DNA from: a virus
Direction: 5' to 3' (one strand)
Length of the DNA stretch: 20,351 nucleotides
IMG/VR virus record: IMGVR_UViG_3300030430_001067
Coordinates: 1 to 20,351 of that record
Positions within the stretch are counted from its first letter, which is position 1. Each line of letters begins with the position of its first letter. The notes beneath the pieces were generated by a model that saw only the letters and a list, made by a program, of their open reading frames with translations, searched no databases and had not been told where the DNA came from. This document shows positions 13,265 to 19,948 of this stretch, in pieces. The translations under genes and the position numbers were made by a program.

Positions 13265-15270
13265 GCAGGCAAAGCTCCTCCTGCCATAGCACCGAGAGGT
13301 GCGGGTTGTTTAGTGGTGCCAGTGCGCTCTTGCCGCACCCGATCCATCATACCCTCAAGCTCTTGCACACCAGCATTGGTGTCACCGTCTCCGATGCCAG
13401 ACACAACATCAGCAGGCACGATAAACTCACCCGGAGAAACCGCTACGGGCTGAGAGTCTCCAATCATCCCCTGCACTTGATCATCCATGCCACCGCCTTG
13501 GCCGGTAATCACGCCCTCTTTTTGTGAGTTAGGGACAACGGATTCGAGAACCTGTGATCGCAGCATTTGGAAAGCTTCCGATCCGAACTCATCTATGAAT
13601 CGATTGATCACGGCCTCTGACTCTTCTTCAGACAATCTGCCGAGCAGCGCCATAGAGACCTGCTCTATCAAGCGCATTGCTGCTTGTTGATTCATCTCCG
13701 TTCCGCCACCTTCCTGCATCCTTGTGGCGTATTGAGAACCGTAGGTAGCATCCATGATGTCATCGAAGTAATCCTGATCACCTTCAAACTCGCCAGCCTC
13801 ATATGCATCAACTATCTTCTGTGCCTCACGTCTCCTTCTGCTTATCCCCCTTTTGGGAGCGCGACCCTCAAGAACTCTTTGTGCCCTTCTGACCTCTGCC
13901 GGAACTGAACGAGCCATCCCCGTGCCACCAGCTTTACCGATGCCACCTATGCCTTGCATTAAAGCGGGATCGATTTGTGGTGTGGTGCCCGGAGCCGGAG
14001 TTCCTGGTGTTGGCACACCTGTCTGATCTGATGTCACGAAAGGACTTCTGAAGTAACTAATTTCTGGGTCGAAGCCCGGCCTATAATTCATAGGCAACTC
14101 GCTTGGAGTCTTTACTGGGCCGCGCAAACTAGCTTGTCTTGCAACAATCTGTGCTGGTCGTAGAGCACGATTAACATCGATGTCTCTTATGTCGCCACCA
14201 TATCTCATCTGCATAGGCTCTCTGCCCATCATCTGCAACTCGTTGTATCGTCGCTGGAAGTCAGAGGGGTTAACGGATGTGATGCCGCCTTGTGCCGCAT
14301 ACTGTGCGCCGTAGTTTAAGCCATAGTCAGATGCCACCTGTCCCGTTGCAGTGGTCAGTATGTCTCTTGACCGTCTTAAATCTTCTTCTCTATCAGCAGC
14401 CTGTCTGCCGAACATACGATCACGTTCTTCTTGGGCTTCAATCGCGGCTCGCTGTCCTTCTCCTATTGCAATAGGGGCAGCAACGGCAGGAGATAGCAAA
14501 GCTTTCCCTGCTTCCATAGCAAATTTTCCTGGATCACTTCTAAAAGAATCCAAGACATTTCGTCTCGCAACATCTGTAGCAGAGGAAAGACCTCTTTGGG
14601 CCATTTCAATTTGGCTGGGCATCGGAGGCCCAGCTTGTCCAGCAGGCAAAACTTGAGGCGAACTTAAATCTGCTATTGTTTTTTGAGAGGCTTGCATTTT
14701 TGCAAGTTGCTGAGCGTACTCTGGGCTAGCCTTATCAAGCGCCATCATGGCTTTTTGTGAAGCATCTAACGCTTTTTCTGCCCCAGACAAAGTACCTGTT
14801 AGATCAGATACCGTTTCAGTCGCTGAAAGAACATCTGGGCTAGTTGCAATGGAGGCGGCTTGTGCGGCCTTATCAACTCCTACCGATGTCACTGATGACG
14901 TTAAAGCTTTTGTGGGATCGAAGTCTTCTCCTGTCGCTAAAGAGCGTATACCCTCGGCAGCGACCCCTTTAATACCCGCGCCAAGAGCTGTTTTTACAAG
15001 TCCTGCTTGAAGCCCACTAAGCAAAGAACTGCTTATTGCTCCGCCTACTACATTGCCTAATAAAGGGGCTAACAAAGCTGGCAAGAACGCTTCAGGCTGT
15101 CCAGTCATCGGGTTGGTTGTAAGCTTCCCTGTGGGCGACAGAGAGGCAATACCAGCCACTTCTATCGGGTTCATGTGTACCATCATGCTGTCGCCGAAAC
15201 GGCCTTGCTGGGCCATCTGATCAGCCATGGCTTTCATGGGCGGTTGTGGCATTGGGTTTTGATACATCAT
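13261..15270 (-). CDS. 669-aa virion-type protein with GEFIVPADVVS C-terminal module
   Basis: The N-terminus (about 20-65) has GDSMMVHMNPIEVAGIASLSP and TNPMTGQPEAFLP, conserved in phage structural proteins of this type. Residues about 63-135 are Gly/Ala/Leu rich with two hydrophobic helices (about 65-105) that could insert in or contact a membrane. A helical region (150-310) and a flexible Pro/Gly region (400-450) follow, then an Arg-rich patch with RRRR (478-481). The C-terminal module (about 590-646) contains GGGMDDQVQGMIG, PVAVSPGEFIVPADVVSGIG and MMDRVR, a motif set that recurs in large tail and injection proteins of many phages. Short GGI/GGD turns occur at 328, 358 and 521. Function is not known; place and hydrophobic helices suggest a neck, tail or ejection role. 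ATG-ATG start in a TAATG overlap, with GGAG upstream. Confidence 0.72.
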   Translation of the reverse strand: MMYQNPMPQPPMKAMADQMAQQGRFGDSMMVHMNPIEVAGIASLSPTGKLTTNPMTGQPEAFLPALLAPLLGNVVGGAISSSLLSGLQAGLVKTALGAGIKGVAAEGIRSLATGEDFDPTKALTSSVTSVGVDKAAQAASIATSPDVLSATETVSDLTGTLSGAEKALDASQKAMMALDKASPEYAQQLAKMQASQKTIADLSSPQVLPAGQAGPPMPSQIEMAQRGLSSATDVARRNVLDSFRSDPGKFAMEAGKALLSPAVAAPIAIGEGQRAAIEAQEERDRMFGRQAADREEDLRRSRDILTTATGQVASDYGLNYGAQYAAQGGITSVNPSDFQRRYNELQMMGREPMQMRYGGDIRDIDVNRALRPAQIVARQASLRGPVKTPSELPMNYRPGFDPEISYFRSPFVTSDQTGVPTPGTPAPGTTPQIDPALMQGIGGIGKAGGTGMARSVPAEVRRAQRVLEGRAPKRGISRRRREAQKIVDAYEAGEFEGDQDYFDDIMDATYGSQYATRMQEGGGTEMNQQAAMRLIEQVSMALLGRLSEEESEAVINRFIDEFGSEAFQMLRSQVLESVVPNSQKEGVITGQGGGMDDQVQGMIGDSQPVAVSPGEFIVPADVVSGIGDGDTNAGVQELEGMMDRVRQERTGTTKQPAPLGAMAGGALPA

Positions 15271-15599
15271 TAGCTCGTCTCCACTCCGAAGAGATTGAAT
15301 GAGAAGTCTCCTGAACTAGCGTACACCTTCACCACATCTGTCTGGCTTAGGCATATACCGATGACTACCGTTCTAGTGGTGGTAGCCGCTAAGTCTTCAT
15401 CGTAAAAAATAAACTGCTTGTTGTCGGCAGTAGCCCCACCAACGTGGATGCTGACCCGAAAGGTGCCAGAAGAACCGCCCCTGTTAACAGCTACTAACGA
15501 ACTGACGGTTGTTTGTGTGAGATCTGGAACTGTATATAGCGTGGTCGTGGTTGTGGCGCTTGGCGCTACTTGACCTAATACCTTGATGACATCTGTCAC
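15270..15599 (-). CDS. Small beta-rich structural-type protein
   Basis: 109 aa, Thr/Val/Ser rich, with no predicted helix of note. The order VIKVLGQVAPSA, TLYTVPD, SSLVAVNRGGSSGTFRVSI, FIFYDEDL, VVIGICLSQTDVVKVYA, FSFNLFGVE is one I recognise from small phage proteins that sit beside tail and neck genes and look like a single beta-sandwich. A decoration or tail accessory role is inference. The start is GTG (15599-15597) within a GTGA overlap with the upstream gene's TGA, and there is no Shine-Dalgarno, so translation probably depends on termination of the 64-aa gene. Confidence 0.72.
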   Translation of the reverse strand: MTDVIKVLGQVAPSATTTTTLYTVPDLTQTTVSSLVAVNRGGSSGTFRVSIHVGGATADNKQFIFYDEDLAATTTRTVVIGICLSQTDVVKVYASSGDFSFNLFGVETS

Positions 15600-15790
15600 G
15601 ATGCACCCATCAACAAGAACTGAAACCGACGCATAGCAAGAGACCCTGGCTTATCGCCCTGAGTCTTGGCTAGTTCTACATCGTTTTCTATCTGATCTAA
15701 CGCCTGCTCCAGTGTGCGTCGAGTGATCGCTTCGTTACTAACGTCGTACTCTGGTGCAGGCACTGGCAATGGATTCTGTCGTGTTGCCAT
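15596..15790 (-). CDS. Conserved small phage protein, helical
   Basis: 64 aa with a Pro-rich N-terminus (residues 6-14) followed by a helix-forming stretch, ITRRTLEQALDQIENDVELA, then LAMRRFQFLLMGAS. I recognise short proteins of this design next to nozzle-like genes in podoviruses, without known function. It may be a scaffolding or tail-assembly peptide; that is a guess from size and place. TAATG start overlap with the 617-aa gene, with AGGACGG upstream, and a GTGA overlap with the next. Confidence 0.68.
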   Translation of the reverse strand: MATRQNPLPVPAPEYDVSNEAITRRTLEQALDQIENDVELAKTQGDKPGSLAMRRFQFLLMGAS

Positions 15791-17643
15791 TAGCGCCTAC
15801 CGTCCTGTCGCATGTCGAATCGCAAATCACCTAGTCGCCAGCCGTAACCAAGTCCAGAACTCTCAATACGCACCACTGCGTGTCGTGCGCGAGTCCTGAT
15901 GTTGGACTGTGTGGTGCTAGATGTAACTGTTGCTGTGGCCTGTGTTGTCGGCGTCTCTAGCGGGAAGTTGCTGCCTTTAATCGTAAAGTCCACAGACGCA
16001 TCCGAGGTCAACCCGCTAAACTTGAAGTCAGGAACAATGCGGCTTATCATCATAAACCTATCGCCCTCCCCGATCTCCAGATCTCCTGATTCTACAAACG
16101 CAGTCATCGCTGACCCATCGTCATCGAACCCTGTTTCATGGTTGTACAAGAAGTTTGCGTCCGTCACACCCGTGTTCACAGATGACGCTATCGGATTGGA
16201 GTTTTGTGAGTATCCGATCCAAGCACCTCGATCTAGTGTGCCAACAGCCCAAAGATTCTCTGCATAGTTATATGACACATAGTTCGTAATCTCTGTATTG
16301 TCGGTTCCTACAGGGTAGAACCAGATCACCTCTGAAAAGTCATTGTTCTCAGCAGCAAACACCTTGAACGCTTGGCCCTTGTTCAGGTTAGAGAACACAT
16401 GCTCCTTCACACTGCATGGCAGTGGCTGCACCGAACCGTTGTAGACATAGAACCCACCAGAGTCCATGAAGTACACCGCACCTCTGGCGTTGACCGCTGC
16501 GTTAGGCGAGATCATAGATACATCGGTGCTGAGCGTTGCAAACTGAAATGTAAAAGGCGCACCCGTAAAGCGCATAGAATGCAGGCTCACGTCGGTAAAG
16601 ATCAGTATCTCTTGTCGTGTTTGCACCGCACCAACGATCTGGGAACCTGAGTTGATTCGTACACCACCGGCTGTATTGGTGGCTGTAGGTGTCCAGTCAG
16701 CCGCATTCTCTTGATCAGAGAATCTTACAAGCAGCGGGTCTATGTTTGATGAGCCTATCGGATTCACACCAAACGCAATGACGTGCTGATCGATATCAGA
16801 TACTAGAACCTGCAATGCCACAGTCGGTACATTAGAAGCACCCGCCAGTGCGGTGGCGTTGATGGCTCTCGTCCCTGTGCCAGATGATTCATCCCAGTAG
16901 TAGATGCCGCCACCACGGACATTGAAGATTAGATCCTCGCCAAAGTTATCTTGACTGAATAGTCTTAGCTGACCGGCAGCAGCAATACTGCTAGAACTAC
17001 CCCAAGTGCCAGAACCCCATGTGCCTGCACCCCAACCTGTGCCCTTTACGAATGTGTTGAGACCTGTGTTGATCTGATAGGTCGCAACCGTCGAGCTACC
17101 ACCATTACCTGTGTCACTAGAGTTAGCCGTGACAGCACCGCTTGTGTCCTTGGCCTCAATGGTGAATGTGTTTGTCGTGGGCACAGACGCGATCTGATAT
17201 TCCTGATTAAGAACAGTCGCGGTGATGTTGCCTCCGAGTGTTGCCGCATCACTAAACGTTACAAAATCGTTGACCACTGCGCCGTGTGCATTCTCAGTCA
17301 CAGTGATAGTGGATGACCCATCGGTTGCGGCAAACGTGGCATCGCCAGCACCTGATGTTAGCCTGATCGGTGTGACATCGTTATACCCAGAACCCTCGGC
17401 CACATAGAATTTTAAGTTGGTGCCAATTCCAATGTAGTTGATAGATTCTAGTGATGACCAGTTATGCAGTGATCGGCACACGCCCAGAAAACTAGCGTCA
17501 CTGTACTTTGTCCAGCCACCGATCTTTTCTACTCGGCCTTTGCGGAATCGAATCTTGTCAGAGTCGAACCAGCCAGCGTCTGCTGTGTATTCGGTTCCCT
17601 CTTTGTTAACGCCAGGGGCGAACTGTACCTTCGCCAGCGTCAT
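15790..17643 (-). CDS. Tail nozzle / DNA-stabilisation-like phage protein
   Basis: 617 aa, nearly all beta. The N-terminus FAPGVNKEGTEYTADAGWFDS then DKIRFRKGRVEKIGGW is a hallmark of a widespread podovirus tail family. An inserted sandwich-like domain lies about 95-195 (HGAVVNDFVTF, LNQEYQIASV, NTFTIEA). A low-complexity turn region rich in Gly and Trp follows (GWGAGTWGSGTWGSS, 203-217). Residues 220-540 have repeated strand blocks (for example VALQVLVSDIDQHVIAFG, EILIFTDVSLHSMRF, GAVYFMDSGGFYVYNG), propeller-like. The C-terminus VRIESSGLGYGWRLGDLRFD is also typical. By analogy with T7 gp12 and P22 gp10 the role is tail nozzle or stabilisation of packaged DNA. This is inferred from architecture, not from direct similarity. 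It starts in TAAATG after the 319-aa gene with a weak GGTGGG site. Confidence 0.75.
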   Translation of the reverse strand: MTLAKVQFAPGVNKEGTEYTADAGWFDSDKIRFRKGRVEKIGGWTKYSDASFLGVCRSLHNWSSLESINYIGIGTNLKFYVAEGSGYNDVTPIRLTSGAGDATFAATDGSSTITVTENAHGAVVNDFVTFSDAATLGGNITATVLNQEYQIASVPTTNTFTIEAKDTSGAVTANSSDTGNGGSSTVATYQINTGLNTFVKGTGWGAGTWGSGTWGSSSSIAAAGQLRLFSQDNFGEDLIFNVRGGGIYYWDESSGTGTRAINATALAGASNVPTVALQVLVSDIDQHVIAFGVNPIGSSNIDPLLVRFSDQENAADWTPTATNTAGGVRINSGSQIVGAVQTRQEILIFTDVSLHSMRFTGAPFTFQFATLSTDVSMISPNAAVNARGAVYFMDSGGFYVYNGSVQPLPCSVKEHVFSNLNKGQAFKVFAAENNDFSEVIWFYPVGTDNTEITNYVSYNYAENLWAVGTLDRGAWIGYSQNSNPIASSVNTGVTDANFLYNHETGFDDDGSAMTAFVESGDLEIGEGDRFMMISRIVPDFKFSGLTSDASVDFTIKGSNFPLETPTTQATATVTSSTTQSNIRTRARHAVVRIESSGLGYGWRLGDLRFDMRQDGRR

Positions 17644-18603
17644 TTAGCGTCTACCCACCAGTGATGCGATACCTGAATGTATACCTACAGGGCCGCCCGT
17701 CGCCTTCCCGACGTTCATTGTTGGCCTTATGTTTGGCGTCACGCCTAATCCCGTACCCGTCCTGTTTCCTGCGAGTGCTCTCTGTCTGATTGATTCTTCA
17801 GGTGTTTGTGAGACAGGAGGCGCTGGCCTAGCAGGGCCAAAATCCAGCCTTGGCATTATGGGTTGAGAAGCTCGCAAGCTGCCATCAGCATTTCTGCTAG
17901 ATGCTGGCTCTCCAAACCTTAGACCAGAGTCTACTCGGTTTCTCAGACTTTCTGGGCCTAGAGATCGCATTATCGGCGGGTCTGTTCTGAGCCTTTGGCT
18001 CGCGTCCATCATCGGAGGAGGCGCTCCCGTAAAATCTCGGACAGGGGAAGGTGTCTCAATTGGCTCTTGGACAACGACAGGTGTCTCAATTTGCGCAGGC
18101 TGTGGTTGCCTATTCATTACTGGCTGTATGCTTTCTGGGCCTTGAGATCTATAGACGGGGTTCATTACAGTGCCTCTGTCTAAAATATCAGGATCTATTT
18201 TGACAGATAACATATCGGGCTGTGGTTGCCTATCCATGACCGGCTCTTGCTCTGACGGCCTAACAGTCCTTGCCCCTCCCATGCCGATTTTTCCTCGACC
18301 AATTCTTCCAAAATCTGGACGCCCCATAACTGGTCTTGGGAATGATCTTCGAGGGAACCCTGTTGCTGGATCAACCATCCTACCGAATGGAGATTGCTGC
18401 CCTGAGAGTAAAGCCCCTAGCCCTGTAGGAACTCCGTAACTGTAGCTTGGACGACGATAAAAGTTTGTAGCACCCGATCCGTAAAACTGCCCGAATGGAG
18501 GTCTAGGCTGCGGCCTGAATATAGCTGAAGAGCCGAATCCTCTGTTTGGAATAGTCTGAGCAGAACCTTTAGATGCGCTAAGGGCCGGAGTGCTTTTAGC
18601 CAT
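17644..18603 (-). CDS. Proline/arginine-rich disordered protein, unknown function
   Basis: 319 aa with about one residue in seven proline and many Arg, Gly, Ser and Gln; no membrane helix or globular core is apparent. Short near-repeats are visible: PVMGRPDFG (91), PVMDRQPQP (121), PVMNRQPQP (161); YRSQGPES (151) and MRSLGPES (212); QPIM and DPPIM. The C-terminus is conserved-looking and Gly-rich (KATGGPVGIHSGIASLVGRR). I do not recognise the family. It lies between lysozyme and the tail nozzle-like gene, so it could be a virion tail accessory, DNA-packaging or scaffold protein. Basic charge and disorder would allow DNA or RNA contact. The start is well supported by CTGGAG 10 bases upstream and a TAATG overlap. 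Confidence 0.65.
   Translation of the reverse strand: MAKSTPALSASKGSAQTIPNRGFGSSAIFRPQPRPPFGQFYGSGATNFYRRPSYSYGVPTGLGALLSGQQSPFGRMVDPATGFPRRSFPRPVMGRPDFGRIGRGKIGMGGARTVRPSEQEPVMDRQPQPDMLSVKIDPDILDRGTVMNPVYRSQGPESIQPVMNRQPQPAQIETPVVVQEPIETPSPVRDFTGAPPPMMDASQRLRTDPPIMRSLGPESLRNRVDSGLRFGEPASSRNADGSLRASQPIMPRLDFGPARPAPPVSQTPEESIRQRALAGNRTGTGLGVTPNIRPTMNVGKATGGPVGIHSGIASLVGRR
18098..18233. repeat. Short direct DNA repeat within the disordered gene
   Basis: GGCTGTGGTTGCCTAT occurs at 18098-18113 and 18218-18233, 120 bases apart, and encodes the QPQP-containing repeat. Flanking bases remain similar (PVMNRQPQP and PVMDRQPQP). This is the best-preserved DNA-level repeat I found, so this duplication is more recent than those in the other late genes. 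Confidence 0.7.
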
Positions 18604-19022
18604 TATATATATTCTCCAGATCTAATCATTTCAGTAACACGGATAGCTCTTGTGCCAACTTGCTTCGCCCATTTGCTATCCATAAACTCATCCGCTGCAA
18701 CATCAAACTGCTCCCTGCTCATGGCAGTTAAAGCGTTAACAAACCCACGCAGTTTGGTAAGACCAAGATTAAAACAAATATCGACCATCGCATCGCGCCT
18801 AGCATCGTTCAGTCCGCCGAACCAAAAGTAAGTGTCTTGTAGCTCTTCTTGTACTCGCTTGATATCGTTTTCGAGAAGATAATCTATCTCGTCATCAGAC
18901 AATCCTAGGCCGGACTCTGAGATATTTCTGCCCACGCCTATCGTTTCGTAGCCAGCAGAGCACAAGTAAACCTTTGACTTCACGCCCTCATGGCGCTTAA
19001 TCATTTCAACTAGCTTACTCAT
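18603..19022 (-). CDS. Endolysin, T4-type lysozyme (GH24 family)
   Basis: 139 aa. Cleaves the glycan of peptidoglycan to end infection. Residues 10-33 carry RHEG, then YLCSAGYETIGVGRN, the active-site signature of phage lysozymes. Aligned to T4 lysozyme (E11, D20, T26), the residues are E12, C21 and T27 with exact E-x8-C-x5-T spacing. The Asp is therefore replaced by Cys, which is a known allowed variant of the motif. Later helices fit the family (ALTAMSREQFDVAADEFMDSKWAKQVG and a TRAIRVTEMI helix). There is no signal peptide or SAR segment, so export to the periplasm would rely on the holin next door. The protein is shorter than T4 lysozyme (164 aa) but complete. TAATG overlap with the holin. 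Confidence 0.92.
   Translation of the reverse strand: MSKLVEMIKRHEGVKSKVYLCSAGYETIGVGRNISESGLGLSDDEIDYLLENDIKRVQEELQDTYFWFGGLNDARRDAMVDICFNLGLTKLRGFVNALTAMSREQFDVAADEFMDSKWAKQVGTRAIRVTEMIRSGEYI
18614..18617 (-). promoter_or_regulatory. Shine-Dalgarno for the 319-aa gene
   Basis: GGAG (within CTGGAG) on the minus strand, 10 bases upstream of ATG 18603-18601, inside the lysozyme 3' end. It supports the start at a gene whose family I cannot recognise. Confidence 0.65.
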
Positions 19023-19399
19023 TACTTACCAACACCTTTGACCCTTTCGTAGGATCTGGCACCGCCGAGACCCAACATGCCAAGAAGTAAAGGCATCATT
19101 ACACCAGCATCCGCCTGAGGGATAACAACGCCAAACCCCGCTGCAATTGGAGCAACTAGAAAGTTGACCATCAGCCCCAGCACACAGGTGTAACCGGCTA
19201 GAGGACGCCAACTCGACTGGAACCAGTTGCCTTTAGCATCAAGCTTCAAAACCTCGATCTGCTCTAGCGCGATCTGCTGACCATGCTTTTCGGACATGGT
19301 GGCGATTTCGTGGGCCAGCTTATTCTTAGTGTCAGCGTCAGGAATAAACTTATCCAGTAAACCTGTGACTGGGCCGATTAGCTGTCCGACTAAACTCAT
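19022..19399 (-). CDS. Holin, three-TM gene-transfer-agent type
   Basis: 125 aa. The N-terminal half is soluble and amphipathic (LIGPVTGLLDKFIPD, then a charged helix to about 54). The conserved SWRPLAGYTCV motif (63-73) leads into a hydrophobic helix about 68-90; a second follows at about 99-112, then ARSYERVKGVGK. SWRP followed by two hydrophobic helices and a conserved Arg-Ser-Glu-Lys tail is the pattern of the GTA-type 3-TM holin family, whose members form membrane lesions that release endolysin. The gene lies directly upstream of lysozyme, the usual order. It starts in an ATGA overlap with the EF-hand gene and has GAGGGAG 6 bases upstream. Confidence 0.85.
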   Translation of the reverse strand: MSLVGQLIGPVTGLLDKFIPDADTKNKLAHEIATMSEKHGQQIALEQIEVLKLDAKGNWFQSSWRPLAGYTCVLGLMVNFLVAPIAAGFGVVIPQADAGVMMPLLLGMLGLGGARSYERVKGVGK

Positions 19400-19740
19400 C
19401 TACCGCTCCCTCTGTTTGACCATGCCTGCGCTCCAAAGAACGCTGCCAATATACCTGCGACCGACACAAAGTAGACTGAAGCCATATCACCTAGAATACT
19501 TGCAGCCTGAACTAGACCAGCCCAACTGCTTACCACCACTAACGATGGATACAAGAGCATTCCCCACAGAGCAAACCAACTCATACTGCGCTGAGCCTGC
19601 GCCCTTTCATTGCTGATTTTTAGCTCTTGTAGCTCTTTGCTAGTCTCTAGCTCATCATCAGTGACAACGCCGTCACCATCGGTGTCGTACTGATCGTAGT
19701 CTGATCCAGGTTCTAATTTCTTCGCTGCCATCTCAGTCAT
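19396..19740 (-). CDS. EF-hand membrane protein of the lysis cassette
   Basis: 114 aa. Residues 19-30 are a canonical 12-residue EF-hand loop: D19, D21, D23, T27 and E30 provide the calcium ligand positions, with Gly at 6. A charged helix (31-50) follows, then two membrane segments about 52-75 and 80-104, with AQRSMSWFALW leading in. Small EF-hand plus two-TM proteins of this layout are known to me from marine phages and lie near holins; their function is not established. A calcium-responsive holin regulator, pinholin-like partner or anti-holin is inference. Start ATG 19740 overlaps the upstream gene by 8 bases and lacks a Shine-Dalgarno; ATG 19731, one base after that gene's stop, is the alternative. 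The 3' end overlaps the holin start (ATGA). Confidence 0.8.
   Translation of the reverse strand: MTEMAAKKLEPGSDYDQYDTDGDGVVTDDELETSKELQELKISNERAQAQRSMSWFALWGMLLYPSLVVVSSWAGLVQAASILGDMASVYFVSVAGILAAFFGAQAWSNRGSGR
19406..19412 (-). promoter_or_regulatory. Shine-Dalgarno for the holin
   Basis: GAGGGAG on the minus strand, 6 bases upstream of ATG 19399-19397, inside the EF-hand gene. It is among the better ribosome binding sites of the late block and contrasts with the neighbouring lysis genes, which have none. Confidence 0.65.
19651..19686 (-). other. Canonical EF-hand calcium-binding loop
   Basis: Residues 19-30, with Asp at positions 1, 3 and 5, Gly at 6, Thr at 9 and Glu at 12. All side-chain ligand positions are suitable, so calcium binding is plausible. 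Only one loop is present; EF-hands normally pair, so dimerisation or weak affinity is likely. Confidence 0.8.
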
Positions 19741-19948
19741 AAAATTGTGTATTTTGCGGCACCTTTACAGGGATGCAGTAGGCTGTAATATTTTCTTGGT
19801 TGTTCAGGCGCTTGCCCTCTATGGGCTTGATAGACCCTTGTTCGAGCCAAAAAGCGAACTGATTGCACCTGTGAATGTTGCGAAAGTGAAATCTACCTGC
19901 GACTTGCTCGCCCTCGACAAGCATGACAAGCAGAAACGCCATAATCAT
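19733..19948 (-). CDS. Small conserved-looking phage protein with hydrophobic N-terminus
   Basis: 71 aa. Residues 1-11 (MIMAFLLVMLV) are hydrophobic and could be a short signal or anchor. The rest is soluble, with two cysteines (C28 in an IHRCNQFA stretch, C58 in AYCIPV) and many polar residues. Proteins of this size and pattern appear beside lysis genes in marine phages, with unknown function. Start ATG at 19948 sits in an ATGA overlap with the upstream gene and has no Shine-Dalgarno; a second ATG follows at 19942. It may be a lysis accessory in the envelope, given its place. The 3' end overlaps the EF-hand gene by 8 bases. Confidence 0.68.
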   Translation of the reverse strand: MIMAFLLVMLVEGEQVAGRFHFRNIHRCNQFAFWLEQGSIKPIEGKRLNNQENITAYCIPVKVPQNTQFYD

